Assembly (NCBI GenBank): GCA_034231615.1
Contig: CM067317.1
Location: 1,572,501 to 1,636,500, forward strand
Reading direction: 5' to 3'
From: Meghimatium bilineatum
Taxonomy: Eukaryota > Mollusca > Gastropoda > Stylommatophora > Philomycidae
Length of the DNA: 64,000 nucleotides
The notes beneath the pieces were generated by a model, which saw only the letters and a program-made list of their open reading frames with translations, made no database searches and had not been told where the DNA came from. The position numbers were made by a program, and so were the translations under genes. Positions 27,401-41,000 of the stretch are shown piece after piece. The first letter of the stretch is position 1, and the number at the start of each line of letters is the position of its first letter.

Positions 27401-30400
27401 AGAGTTTGTGCATTTGTAAGCACAACTCAACATTTTCCATCCTCATATTTTTGTACAAGTCCTATTAGGTTGTCATTGTTTTTGACCAGTGCACATTCAA
27501 TATTTATACAGGTAAGACAATTTCGTTATTCTTCATGTTAATTTAGTAGGCCTAATAACATTACTTTACATACAGTGTCAAATTTGTTAGATCATCGTTT
27601 ACCATAAGAATGTGCAAAATAAACCTATTATGCCACCATCAAACACTAGTTTAGCATGTATATCTAGTTAGATCTCATTTTACTTGTGCAAATATGATCG
27701 AAATTAGTTACATTGCGCAATTAGATCATGTAAAAGATTCATTCTTTGTGTAGCATTAACGTTACGAACTTGTCTTCATGATAATTTTTCTATTCGTGGT
27801 CGGCAAATATAAGTCCAAAATAAACCTATTATGCCACCATCAAATACTAGTTTAGCTTGTATATCTAGTTAGATCTCATTTTACTTGTGCAAATATGATC
27901 GAAATTAGTTACATTGCGCAATTAGATCATGTAAAAGATTCATTCTTTGTGTAGCATTAACGTTACGAACTTGTCTTCATGATAATATTTCTATTCGTGG
28001 TCGGCAAATATAAGTCCAAAATAAACCTATTATGCCACCATCAAATACTAGTTTAGCTTGTATATCTAGTTAGATCTCATTTTACTTGTGCAAATATGAT
28101 CGAAATTAGTTACATTGCGCAATTAGATCATGTAAAAGATTCATTCTTTGTGTAGCATTAACGTTACGAACTTGTCTTCATGATAATTTTTCTATTCGTG
28201 GTCGGCAAATATAAGTCCAAAATAAACCTATTATGCCACCATCAAATACTAGTTTAGCTTGTATATCTAGTTAGATCTCATTTTACTTGTGCAAATATGA
28301 TCGAAATTAGTTACATTGCGCAATTAGATCATGTAAAAGATTCATTCTTTGTGTAGCATTAACGTTACGAACTTGTCTGCATGATAATTTTTCTATTCGT
28401 GGTCGGCAAATATAAGTCCAAAATAAACCTATTATGCCACCATCAAATACTAGTTTAGCTTGTATATCTAGTTAGATCTCATTTTACTTGTGCAAATATG
28501 ATCGAAATTAGTTACATTGCGCAATTAGATCATATAAAAGATTCATTCTTTGTGTAGCATTAACGTTACGAACTTGTCTGCATGATAATTTTTCTATTCG
28601 TGTTCGGCAAATATAAGTCCAAAATAAACCTATTATGCCACCATCAAACACTAGTTTAGCATGTATATCTAGTTAGATCTCATTTTACTTGTGCAAATAT
28701 TAGAACATTATTAGAAGGAAGAACATTATCTAAGAAAGATAAAAGGATGCAGAAGAAACCACGGTCCTGTAGCTTATATCAAAGTGACCTGGCTAGTATT
28801 TATGGGATACATATCATGGACGATATTGAAACAAAACATTCAACCACATTGTGTGTCAAGTGTGTAATGCGAAATCATAAACTCAAAATCAACAAGGATA
28901 GTAAATCTCTAGCTCGAGCCAAATTGATAGCTACTAACAGTGCCCACATCTGGATGGATTTTAATCCTAACCTAACTGTTTTAGAATGTTCCGTGTGTAG
29001 TCATCATCAAAGTATGAACTGTGGCAGCATAAAAAGAAAGAGCGATTTTGATCATTCTGATAATGATCATGATGTATCTGTGTCTGTGTTATTTCCTGCT
29101 ACAGAAACAGAGGAAGATATTCTAATGTCAGTGACAGCAAGATTGTCTCCACAACTCACCAATAGTAATAACAATCCAACAAATTTAACAGTACCCACTC
29201 TCGCCGTTGTCTTCAATATAATAATGGAATATTTTCCACATTTGCAACAACTGCATATCCACAATGTAGCTATACCAGCACACCTTCCATATTTACACCT
29301 GCATTTGCACATCACTATAACAGCACACCTTCCACATTTACAACACCTGCATATCCACAATGTAGTTATACCAGCACACCCTCCACATATTTTAGACCTT
29401 CAGCGCCCAATAACATACACGATTCTGCTATATCTAGCATATAACCTGCAGTTACAACATGTACAGTTTCTGAATTCAGAAAGTTAACATCAGACAGCGC
29501 CACTTCTCCCATGATGAAACATGACTTTAGTTTTAAAAAATCTATCAGCAAACCTATATCAGAACAGAACCATTGACAAATAAGGAGGAATTATTACTCA
29601 CACATCTAATTAGAAGGAAGCTTTACAACAACCCTAATAAACTTTTACGGTGCAAAACAGGAGGACAACCTTTAGTGTTTCAAAGAATAATAGTTCCACG
29701 AAAACAAACAAATCTAATTGGCACACCAACAAAAAGAAGAAGAACTAATTTGCTATGCAGTGTACGGAAACATATTGCATGAGATACGCGATACATGTGG
29801 GAGAATAACATCACAAGATGGACAGGGTACAGTCTAGCAGAGTGCATCACCAAAACAAGAGGCAGGGGATGTTGAGATCTGTTGCAGCCAACCTTTGTTG
29901 CAGAAATGGTACTAGATGATGTCTACCTGCCAAGTTTCTGGCTTGCCTCCCCTGATTTCACCAGGGGACAATTGAAGGGTTTCTCTTATTTCCCTTGAAT
30001 TTTCTAATTGCAATTGAATTGACAGTGGGCGTGAACAGTGAACACACCCACCTCTGGTTTATTGATTATCTCCTAAAATCTAAAAGTCCATCCAGTTCCA
30101 GGTGTGCTTTATAAGCCTTTACAATTATGTGGTCAACATGATCTTTGAAACTCAGACTTTGGTCCAACATGACCCCCAAGTACTTCATTGTGCTGAAGAC
30201 AATGTTCTCTCGAGGACATCCCCTCTCAAAGTAACCGATGGCATGGACGTGTTCACTATGTGATTGTTTAGGGAAAACCATGTTATTGATGCCTTTGATG
30301 GATTAACAAAAGCTCCAGAATTACTGCACCATTCTCCTATGCGATCAAGCTCCCTCTGCAAATTTCTGGCAATTTTTTCTCTATCTCTGCCCTGCCTATA

Positions 30401-33400
30401 TACCAAGATGTCATCAGCATAAGACATGGTTATCCCTGGTCCTGCAATCTGACAGCTTGTAATTTGAACTGTATACACATTTAATAGTACTGGGGACAGA
30501 GGTGACCCTTGTGGTAGTCCTGGATTTATGACTGTTGGTGGCAAAGACCAACTCCCACACCTAAGAACAACCTGTCTCTGATAAAGTGCAGAGACAATCC
30601 ACCTGACAACAAATGGACTTACTTGGAGTTGCAGCATTATGGTCATCAAGAAACCCAAGGGCACTCTGTTATAAGCATCCTCCAGGTCTATTGCAGCAGC
30701 GCATGTCTCCATTCGTTTGTCAAAACCTTCGAAAACGTCCTGCGCGAACATGGCGGCATTGTGCCAAGTCTGCTTACCTGGACGATAACCTTCCAATGTT
30801 GATGGTAGTCTATTATTCTTTTCTAGATGTAGGGACAATTTCCACGCCACAATTTTTTCTAACAACTTGCATATCGTATTCTGCATGGTTATGAGTCTGA
30901 AACCCTGTATCTTAGCATGACTCTTGCCAGGCTTGGGTAGTGGGATCAAGTAACTATGCAACCAGTCCTCCTCTACTTTGCCGTTCACTAGGCTCTTGTT
31001 GAACAACATTGCCAGCTCCTTAAGGTCTTCGTCTGACCTGCCTTTGAGATCATCGTACCTAATGCCGTCAGGTCCTGGTGCAGAGTTTCTTGATCTTTTC
31101 AGTACGGCTGTAATATCTTCAAGAGTAATTACATTATCGTTTTCCAATGCTTGCTCCTTGCACATGTCTGTGACTGTTTTCATGATTTTATTGTAATTCA
31201 CTAAATTCCTCTGACCGATTTGTGCCTTGTAATGAGCCAGCAGTGCTGCACCCTTATTCTCATCTGTCTTCTGCCATACCAAGTCTGTGCTTTGAAAATT
31301 GGGGATTGTTATGTGTACAGAGTTATCTTGCTTTAGTAACATAATCATTCATCGTATTCACCTCTCAGAGAGCTAAGAATGGTTACTCTGCATTCTGTCA
31401 TCCGTGTTGTAAGATATTTGTGTGTTACCACACACACACACACACAAGGAGAGAGCTAAGAATGGTTACTCTGCATTCTGTCATCCGTGTTGTAAGATAT
31501 TTGTGTGTTACCACACACACACACACACACAAGGAGAGAGCTAAGAATGGTAACTCTAGTCACCTCCAGAGTAGTAGAGTAGGCTGCCCAATGTGTTACC
31601 CTACAGTCATATTCAGTCATGCAGACATCTGGGATGTTCTGGGAAACTTACCCAGCATCAAACAAGAATATTAGAGGAAACAACAATCTGCAGCTGAAAG
31701 GAAAACTTCGGGAACAAATATGACAAGCTTTTTGTCCCACAGGACACCATCATCATCCTCGTTGTGATAATCATCATCTTCATATCAATCAATAAATCAT
31801 CATCATCCAATAAATCAATCATCATCATCAAATAAATAAATCATCATCCAATAAATCAATCATCATCCAATAAATCAACCATTATCCAATAAATCAATCA
31901 TCATCCAATAAATCAATCATCACCATCCAATAAATCAATCATCATCATCTCATAAATCAATCATTATCATACAATAAATCAATAATCATCATCATCCAAT
32001 GCATCAATAAATCAATCATCACCATCATCATCCAATCAATAAATAAATCAATAACCATCATCATCTAATACATCAATAATCATCATTATCATTCAATAAA
32101 TCAATAAATAAATCATAATCATCATCATCATCTTATTCAGTCAATAAATCAGCCATCATCATCCAATCAGCCAATAAATAAATCATCCAATCACTCAATA
32201 ATCAATAATCCAATCATTCAATCAATAAATCAATCAATCATCGTCATCCAATAAATAAATAAAAAAATATTAATCATCATCCAATGAATCACTAAATCAA
32301 TCATCATCATCATTATCATTCAATCAATAAATAAATCAATAATCATCATAATCATTCAATAAATCAATAATCATCATTATCATTCAATAAATAAATAAAT
32401 AAATCATCATGTCCTATTCAGTCAATAAATCAGCCATCATCATCCAAATAGCCAATAAATTAATCATCCAATCACTCAATAATCAATAATCCAATCAATC
32501 AATAAATAAATCATCATCCAATAAATGAATCATCATCATCCAAAGTTATGGAAAGATATCAGGTGGTGACCCATTTGGTGCCTGTGGTGAAGGTTATTAA
32601 TAAATCCTCAATGCTTCTTTTTATGCTAATGAAAGACAAGAGAGTTTTGTATATAAATCTTTAAACTGTCAGGACTGACATTTATTTTACACAGGGAGCT
32701 GAATGTCTGATTGAAGTTGGTGCTGATGTCAACATTGGTCAGGGGACGGAGACACCACTGTATTGTGCAGTCAGTAGTAATATTGAGAGCATGGTGGGTT
32801 TCTTACTGCGACATGTGAGTATGACATCTGTCATCAGCTATTCTATATGACATTTGTAGTCATATTTAAAATAATACTTATATAGGAAACAGGTAATGAA
32901 GTCCTACTGAACATGTGTGCATGTGTTTGTGCATACTTGTGCATGTGCTTCTGTGTGTTATTTACTTGTCAAGTTTTAATAAGTTTTAAAAAAAAAATGT
33001 AGTTGTTGCATTGTTTTTGTTTATTTGCTGTATCTTGTAGAAAACCTAACCTTAACATTATTGTTTGTTAATAGCTGTTTCCTGTAGAAAGTTCAACCTT
33101 AGCATGAATTGTTTTGTTTACTAGCTTATTCACGGTTACACTGTTATTTTATTATGTATTCCAGTATTATATGGATGTTCTCAATGCTGTCAGTTTTATT
33201 TGTTATCCCCCTTTGTGTGCAAACTGGAACTTGCTTAGTAATGTTCATACAGTGCTCACCGCAGCATAGTATACACTGCTACAAAGATGAACACTCTTAT
33301 CTGTATGAGTATGTATAAGAACTATGGCTGAATCAAGGAGATGAGTTATCAGTACATTCTCCACCTACTGGGTCACCAGTACGTTCTCCACCTACTGGGT

Positions 33401-34997
33401 CAAGGAGATGAGTTATCAGTACATTCTTCACCTACTGGGTCACCAGTACATTCTTCACATACTGGTCACCAGTACATTCTTCACATACTGGGTCAAGGAA
33501 ATGAGTTATCAGTACATTCTTCACCTACTGGGTCACCAGTACATTCTTCACATACTGGGTCAAGGAAATGAGTTATCAGTACATTCTTCACCTACTGGGT
33601 CACCAGTACATTCTTCACATACTGGGTCAAGGAGATGAGTCATCAGTACATTCTCCACCAGCTGAGTCAAGGAGATGAGTCATCAGTACATTCTCCACCA
33701 GCTGAGTCAAGGAGATGAGTCATCAGTACATTCTCCACCAGCTAAGTCAAGGAGATGAGTCATCAGTACATTCTCCACCAGCTGAGTCAAGGAGATGAGT
33801 CATCAGTACATTCTCCACCAGCTGAGTCAAGGAGATGAGTCATCAGTACGTTCTCCAGCAGTTGGGTCAAGGAGATGAGTCATCAGTACATTCTCCACCA
33901 GCTGAGTCAAGGAGATGAGTCATCAGTATGTTCACCACCAGCTGAGTCAAGGAGATGAGTCATCAGTACGTTCACCACCAGCTGAGTCAAGGAGATGAGT
34001 CATCAGTACGTTCTCCACCAGTTGGGTCAAGGAGATGAGTCATCAGTACGTTCACCACCAGCTGGGTCAAGGAGATGAGTCATCAGTACGTTCTCCACCA
34101 GTTGGGTCAAGGAGATGAGTCATCAGTCCGTTCACCACCAGCTGAGTCAAGGAAATGAGTCATCAGTACGTTCTCCACCAGTTGGGTCAAGGAGATGAGT
34201 CATCAGTACGTTCACCACCAGCTGAGTCAAGGAGATGAGTCATCAGTATGTTCTCCACCAGTTGGGTCAATGAGATGAGTCATCAGTACGTTCTCCACCA
34301 GTTGGGTCAAGGAGATGAGTCATCAGTACGTTCTCCAGCAGCTGGGTCAAGGAGATGAGTTATCAGTACGTTCTCCAGCAGCTGAGTCAAGGAGATGAGT
34401 TATCAGTACGTTCACCACCAGCTGAGTCAAAGAGATGAGTTATCAGTACGTTCTCCACCAGCTGAGTCAAAGAGATGAGTTATCAGTACGTTCTCCAGCA
34501 GCTGAGTCAAAGAGATGAGTTATCAGTACATTGTTACTGGTGATTGAACTCTGTACATCATGGATTGAGTCCAAAAATCAATCTCAGCACCAATTGTTAT
34601 TGTTGCAACAAAGTGGCCATCTCTACTTCTTCACCGTTCATTCTCAAACTCCCGCTGGATCTCTCTAATAGCAGGACAATGGTCCTAAATTTTCAACAAG
34701 ATGTAGTATAGAGAATCAGAATGTATTGTGTCACCGTCTTATTTGCGCCAATGGCTGGACAAATCCGTCTTTGATGGAGTGACTGCTTAAGAACAAGTAC
34801 GACTATTTATGTTGAAAGATAATATTAGTAATAGTTGTGTAACTAACATTTACCTGAGTTGTCTTTTATTTAATCGATCTAGGAGGTTCGAGATGTCCAG
34901 ACGTCATTAAAGCTGAGCCTGTTAGAAGGCTATCATCAAATCACTGGGATGCTGCTGGCACATATAGGACAAGACAAAGAGAGTAAGGTTTTCTGTG

Positions 34998-35028
<31 letters not shown>

Positions 35029-38000
35029 CATGTGAGCTTGTGCGTGATATTCTCAGGTCATCTAATCCTGGCTGTTTAATACTTTGACTCAATTTATTAC
35101 ACTAAGGTGAAGCACAGTGGCCTAGTTGATAACGAGCTTGCATCACCAGGTTCAGAATACCAAGTTCGAAACCACTTCCAGACACACAAAATTCTGCTCC
35201 TAATCTCTTGCCTGACAGAACCGCTTCTCCAGTCGACGCAGCTGTAAATGAGTGTCTGATGCATGAGTTAGGGAAGATAAACACAGCAAGGAAGGGAACT
35301 GGCTATCCCATCTAATAGTCTCTGTGGCTTAGTACATGAAGAGCTATCTTCAACCCAAACGGAAGGTTACTGTCATGGGACCTACCTTTACTTCACTCAA
35401 GTCAAATCTGAACACTTCACATTGATCAAGTCTTGTGACAAAACATCGAGTATTAATACAACAGATATCCAATCATCAGAGTGTCATGGGTAACCCAACA
35501 GGTTGGGAAAATAGGGGAGGGGGATGAGGTAACAAAGAAAATGGGAGTATGAATGGAAATAAGTTCTTCTTCTGCATTTCTTCTCAAGCTCATGCACATT
35601 AGCAGGATTTAGTCCAGAGAACAGAATGCATTGTGCCATGGTTTACAGCTTTGTTGCGATATCTACACCTTGGACCTGACATGTTCGATTTCAGCATGAT
35701 GTCTGGGTCACTTTGACCCTACACGGGATGGGACAGCCAACTTTGCTCCATAACCTCATTAGTCACATGCGACATGCCTAGAAGACAGCAAACAGTACCT
35801 GCTAGTCTTCACTCAGACCTGGCAACAAACAAGCAGAAATAAGTAAATAAAAGTCTTTACCAATAGTTGTTGTCTATAATCCCCAGCAATTACCAGCTAT
35901 TAGCTCTTACTTCCTGTGTGGCAGTGAGGTAGCTTTATTTCATACACAGAAGACTGCCAATTCTCAGAAATCTCTGTGTGAGATGTCTTTGTGAAGTCTT
36001 CTACTCTTCTTCTTCTTATGGTCTATTCAGTGTGTGCCGCTGGTTATCATGTCTCTCCTTGGCTTTCTGTTTTGTGTGCTGTCAGTCATTTCCAATACTG
36101 ATGTTCACACATGCCACAATGCTAGGTTGTCAAGCATCTTCTGTCTTGTTCTTCCCCTACCTCTCTTACTCTTCAACTTGCCTGTTGTTACATTGTGCTC
36201 CAGTGCTCTCTTCTCATGATGTGTCAAAATAATTTGGACTCTATCGGATGAAGTAAGAAGCTCTCTTTAATTAACGTCTTTCAAGATATCTCCATTACTT
36301 CTACTCAGATTTGTTAATTTTTAGTTTTGTGATAACTTTCAAGATATCTTCATTACTTCTACTCAGATGGGTTAATTTTTAGGTTTGTGATAACTTTCAA
36401 GATATCTTCATTACTTCTACTCAGATGGGTTAATTTCTAGGTTTGTGATAACTTTCAAGATATCTTCATTACTTCTACTCAGATGGGTTAATTTCTAGGT
36501 TTGTGATAACTTTCAAGATATCTCCATTACTTCTACTCAGATGGGTTAGTTTTTAGGTTTGTGATAACTTTCAAGATATCTTCATTACTTCTACTCAGAT
36601 GGGTTAATTTCTAGTTTTGTGATAACTTTATAGATATCTTCATTACTTCTACTCAGATGGGTTAATTTCTAGTTTTGTGATAACTTTCAAGTAATCTTCA
36701 TTACTTCTACTCAGATGGGTTAATTTCTAGTTTTGTGATAACTTTCAAGATATCTTCATTACTTCTACTCAGATGGGTTAGTTTTTAGGTTTGTGATAAC
36801 TTTCAAGATATCTTCATTACTTCTACTCAGATGGGTTAATTTCTAGTTTTGTGATAACTTTCAAGATATCTCCATTACTACTTCTCAGATGGGTTAATTT
36901 CTAGTTTTGTGATAACTTTCAAGATATCTTCATTACTTCTACTCAGATGGGTTAATTTCTAGTTTTGTGATAACTTTCAAGATATCTTCATTACTTCTAC
37001 TCAGATGGGTTAATTTCTAGTTTTGTGATAACTTTCAAGATATCTTCTTCTACTCAGATAGGTTAAATTCTAGGTTTGTGATCCTGATAACGTTCCTGAC
37101 ATCCTGCACCGAGTTGCTTTTCATCATACCATTAATGCCAACTGTTGAGTCGGGTAACCATGTACACATTAGCAACTAGCACCAAGATCAGATCTGAAGC
37201 TCATCTGCTTCCTCCAGCAGATCAAATCTTGTTACACATAACATCATCTCAATTCTGAACACATTCATCAAATCTTGTTACCAAAATGTGATGAAGCTAT
37301 TAGCAAGACTTTCAGACATTTTACATGTGAATTACCAATAGTGTCAGATGATACCAAGGCCATCTTCCTGTTGTAGTGGTTAATCTATTTGCTGTGTGCT
37401 CAAGAGGTCATGGGTTTAAGTCCCGCTTGTGAATTCTTGCTTATAAAAGGGATTTTTTCAGAGATTACCGGGGATTATTGCTTGAAGCTACAGACTTAAG
37501 TGCTATAAGTGGTGCTCTTGGAAGATGGCATGCCTCTTCATTGAGAGGAACAGAGTACATATGGAGGTAACCCTAGTACAGTTAAGTCACTGAGAGAAAC
37601 AGGGTACATATGGTGGTAACCCTAGTACAATGAAGTCAATCCTCTATGCCTTTTGAGACTTTGTCATCAATGTTCTTGCTTGGTTTCTTTCTATGTGTGC
37701 TCATGTTATGTTTAAGAAAGCAATTTAAAAACCAAGTGAAAGAATCAGCATAGTACAGAGCACGTCTGTGACAGCCAAGGTGCCGGGTTTCGAATCCAGG
37801 CATTTGTGCATCCGGGCCATTCAGAAAGCAGTGGAAAACTACTAAATGTATTTATATTGCCTAGAAAATCACTACAGCCCAAAAATACTGAGTTGATGGC
37901 TACGTCCTGAATAGGATATGCTACCAATGTTATTTGTCTAAGTTGTATAGTCTCATCTGTGTTGAGAAGATATCAGACCTAGAATGCATTCTGTCAACAC

Positions 38001-41000
38001 TGAGAATATAATCATTTGTTACGATTGTCTGAGATTGTGAATTTATAGATGTTATATTTTCTAACAATTTATAGCTGGCACAGTTGTTTGGTCCAACCTG
38101 GGCTTAGATGATATTAGACCAGAATGGATTCTGCCAACACTACATGGGCAAGACCGTCCACACTCATCTTCTGTAACTAGCAAACATTTTGTGGATAAAA
38201 TCATACGCAGTCAACAGAAAAGAAATCGTCGCTTACATTATTCCACAAGTGATTCCAGTGTGGAGATTTTCCGTCATAAATGTTTCCGTTTTCCAACAGG
38301 AAATGGCGAGGATCAAAATCGGAACTTTAAGGCAATCCAGGAGCGTCAAAGTAAGATGTTTAACTATGCTTGTCAAATATTGCAGTTTGTTTTTTTTAGC
38401 ATTGAAAGATTTATAGCAAATCACAATTTTGTACCAGTTACCACACATTTTGAAATTATAAAACTATGTATCAGATAAAGTTAACTGCTCTCAACCACTG
38501 AACTGCTAAAATCTACATTTTGGAGGCCTGATATGCTAAAAGCCACTTAAATCTACATTTTTATACAAATTTACTATCTCGAATTATAGCCCTAAATATC
38601 ATGTTTATATCAAATGAATAGTTACTATTTGCATTACTTCCTTTTCAGAGATAATCGATCTAGAAAGACATGCTTCGTTAGGAACAATAAAGGTTGACTT
38701 TGAGCACTAATTTCATATAAACAAGTGTGTTTACATTTTCATTTTGTGTAAATTATTGCTATTTGCATTTGAAGTAATGATATCTAGACGTTCTCAATGT
38801 TTTACAGTTAGTTAGGCTTTTGAAATGTACCAAAATACTTAAGGTAATAATTCCGATATCAGATTAGATGCGATTGTAGGCTTAATAATTATTACTATCT
38901 CACTTTGATGAAAATTCTGATTCAGTGTTGATGAAGTGGGGGAGGGGTGTTTCCAATGCAAGTATATATGACTATCACCATTACCTACATTTAAAAACAT
39001 GATTTCTGGAGTATTAAATTTGAATGTGAACACTCAGACCTTGATATAAGGCATAGTAATTTGTATTATATATATCTAAGGTTATATAAATAAGTCCTGG
39101 GCACTAAAATGTAGGCCTAAAGAATTGAACATTTTATGGAAAATGCATATTTTGTATGCATTTGCTGACTTCATGACAATGTGACATTTATAAGTAATTC
39201 TTTATATATAAATACGTGTATGCATTATAAAATGGTTCAGGATAGGTACAGATGTGTTTTATTTCAAAATAAATGGATTATGACTCAGTTTTCTGGGATA
39301 CAAGCTTGTGTATGTACATATTTGTATTGTTTGTTCCCGTTGGATCTCCTTTATAGCAGGACCATGGTCCTTCTAGATTTCCAGCAGGATATAGTCCAGA
39401 GAATGGAAATGTGTTGTGTCTGCATTTTATTTGTGCCAGTAGCCTGACACATCTGTCTTTGGCGGGCAAGGATCATCTAAAAAAAACCTCTCAAGCACTG
39501 CAGCATCAATCCTAGCTCCTGGGAGACTACAGCCCTTGATTGCTGAGCTTGGCACAGCCAGATCACTGCTGGCATCACTAAATTTGAAAAAGAAAGAACA
39601 CTGTGGGCAATTTGCAAGTGACGGAAGTGAAAGGACAAATCCGAAAACTCTCCATCCTTGAACCCTCTACACTTCTGCATGCACTACAATAGAACTTTCC
39701 TGGGTTGAATCTGACTCATCAAGCATCTTTGAACTCACAAACCAAATTAGACAATCACAAATGTTTTGTTGTTGTTCTACTTGTTCATCACATTTATTGT
39801 TTTTCATGCAATGCTCATATTTGCTTGCGAAGGAGGAACATCATAAAATGAAGTTAAATAGCTGAGATAGATATTTATGTATCAGATAAAGTTAAATAGC
39901 TGAGTTAGATATTTATGTATAACTGATTCGTCCCGGAATATTTTTAGCTTTTGGATGATATTATATTTTGTAGTTTTTGTGTCTTTTTTTGCACATCCAT
40001 CTCAGGAACAAGAAATAGTACTTCTAAATACATTTACATTATAATATAATATATATATTTAGAAACAAAACTGGACAGAGAATGTGATTATCACAAGTTG
40101 AAAATAAAATTTATTATTTAACAATTGATTTTACAAATAAATTACAATGTTAGAAATTCAGGATATAATGTCACTTGTTAATGCTAAGTATACTTTTATG
40201 TGGATGTGAAAGTTGGACACTCATGCAGAATGGAAAGAAAGATTCAAGCTTGTGAAAACTGCTATGGATGTTTGTTTACTCTTTCCAAACCAATCCCCAA
40301 TATATTAGCTATTTATAGACGACATATGGAATCAATCACTGATATATCAGTGTTGGTGTCCATCAATCACAATTTGATCAGTGTATACTTTGTGCTTGAC
40401 TAATAGAAATGTGTATGTTCACCAGATTCTTGACTGCTATCTGTGAGAATACTTTCCATGTTCACTCAAACAAATGTCTTTTGTCTTTAAAAACTGTTTG
40501 TTTTTTACTCTAACATTTGTTGCTTATTTCTGAAAAAATAATCACAAGTCAAACTTCCTCTGGACACAATGTGGAATGTACATAGGGAATGGGCGGAATC
40601 ATTTGAGAGAGCAGGAATGCAGGCATCACTACGAAGACTCACGCTTATTTTTGTCCCCGGACACGCGGGTGTGGAGGGAAATGAACAAGCCGACCAATTA
40701 GCTAGCCTCGCCACCACAACAGATGGTCAGCCTATGGACCGAGCAGACATACTCATTGCTCTTCATGAGTCCTCACGATCAGAGGATTTTGAGATGAATG
40801 AGCATGAGTCAATATCAAGAATGCGCGAATTGGGAGTGAGGATAGGTGTGGCCCGTAGAGAACCCCTGACAAAGATTTCCAAAAGATCAGTGAACCAACA
40901 AAGAACCGGAACCATCAGCCGGTATACCCTGAGAGATTTACTGAAGTGGAGATCTGAGCACCTATGGACTTGTCCAGTGTGCGAAGAGGATAATCAACAT

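Larger units (their letters stand above)
27228..30070. mobile_element. unclassified ~2.8-kb insertion nested in LINE B
   Basis: LINE B coding resemblance stops at ~30072 (LELDGLLDFRR) and resumes at ~27215 (ITGV), so everything between is inserted. The edges carry a loosely matching TTATTNNATTNTCT-like sequence that may be a target duplication. Contents: ~370 bp unrecognised, a 201-bp satellite, a Cys-rich ORF and a LINE scrap. Family unknown; no clear terminal inverted repeats seen. Confidence 0.65.
25953..31326 (-). mobile_element. LINE B: RNase H-bearing non-LTR element, 5'-truncated, with 41-bp target duplication and nested insertion
   Basis: On the minus strand: reverse transcriptase (31326 to ~30072), an unrelated insertion (~30070-27228), then RT C-terminus, RNase H and a CPEC-type cysteine end, finishing in a TTAG-unit tail (25955-25982). 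A direct repeat of 41 bp with one mismatch flanks it (25912-25952 and 31327-31367, beginning CTTGCTTTAGTAACATAATC), a target-site duplication. The left target copy lies in the LRRK2 intron 34 bp after the exon 7 donor. At least two frame changes; inactive. Confidence 0.9.
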
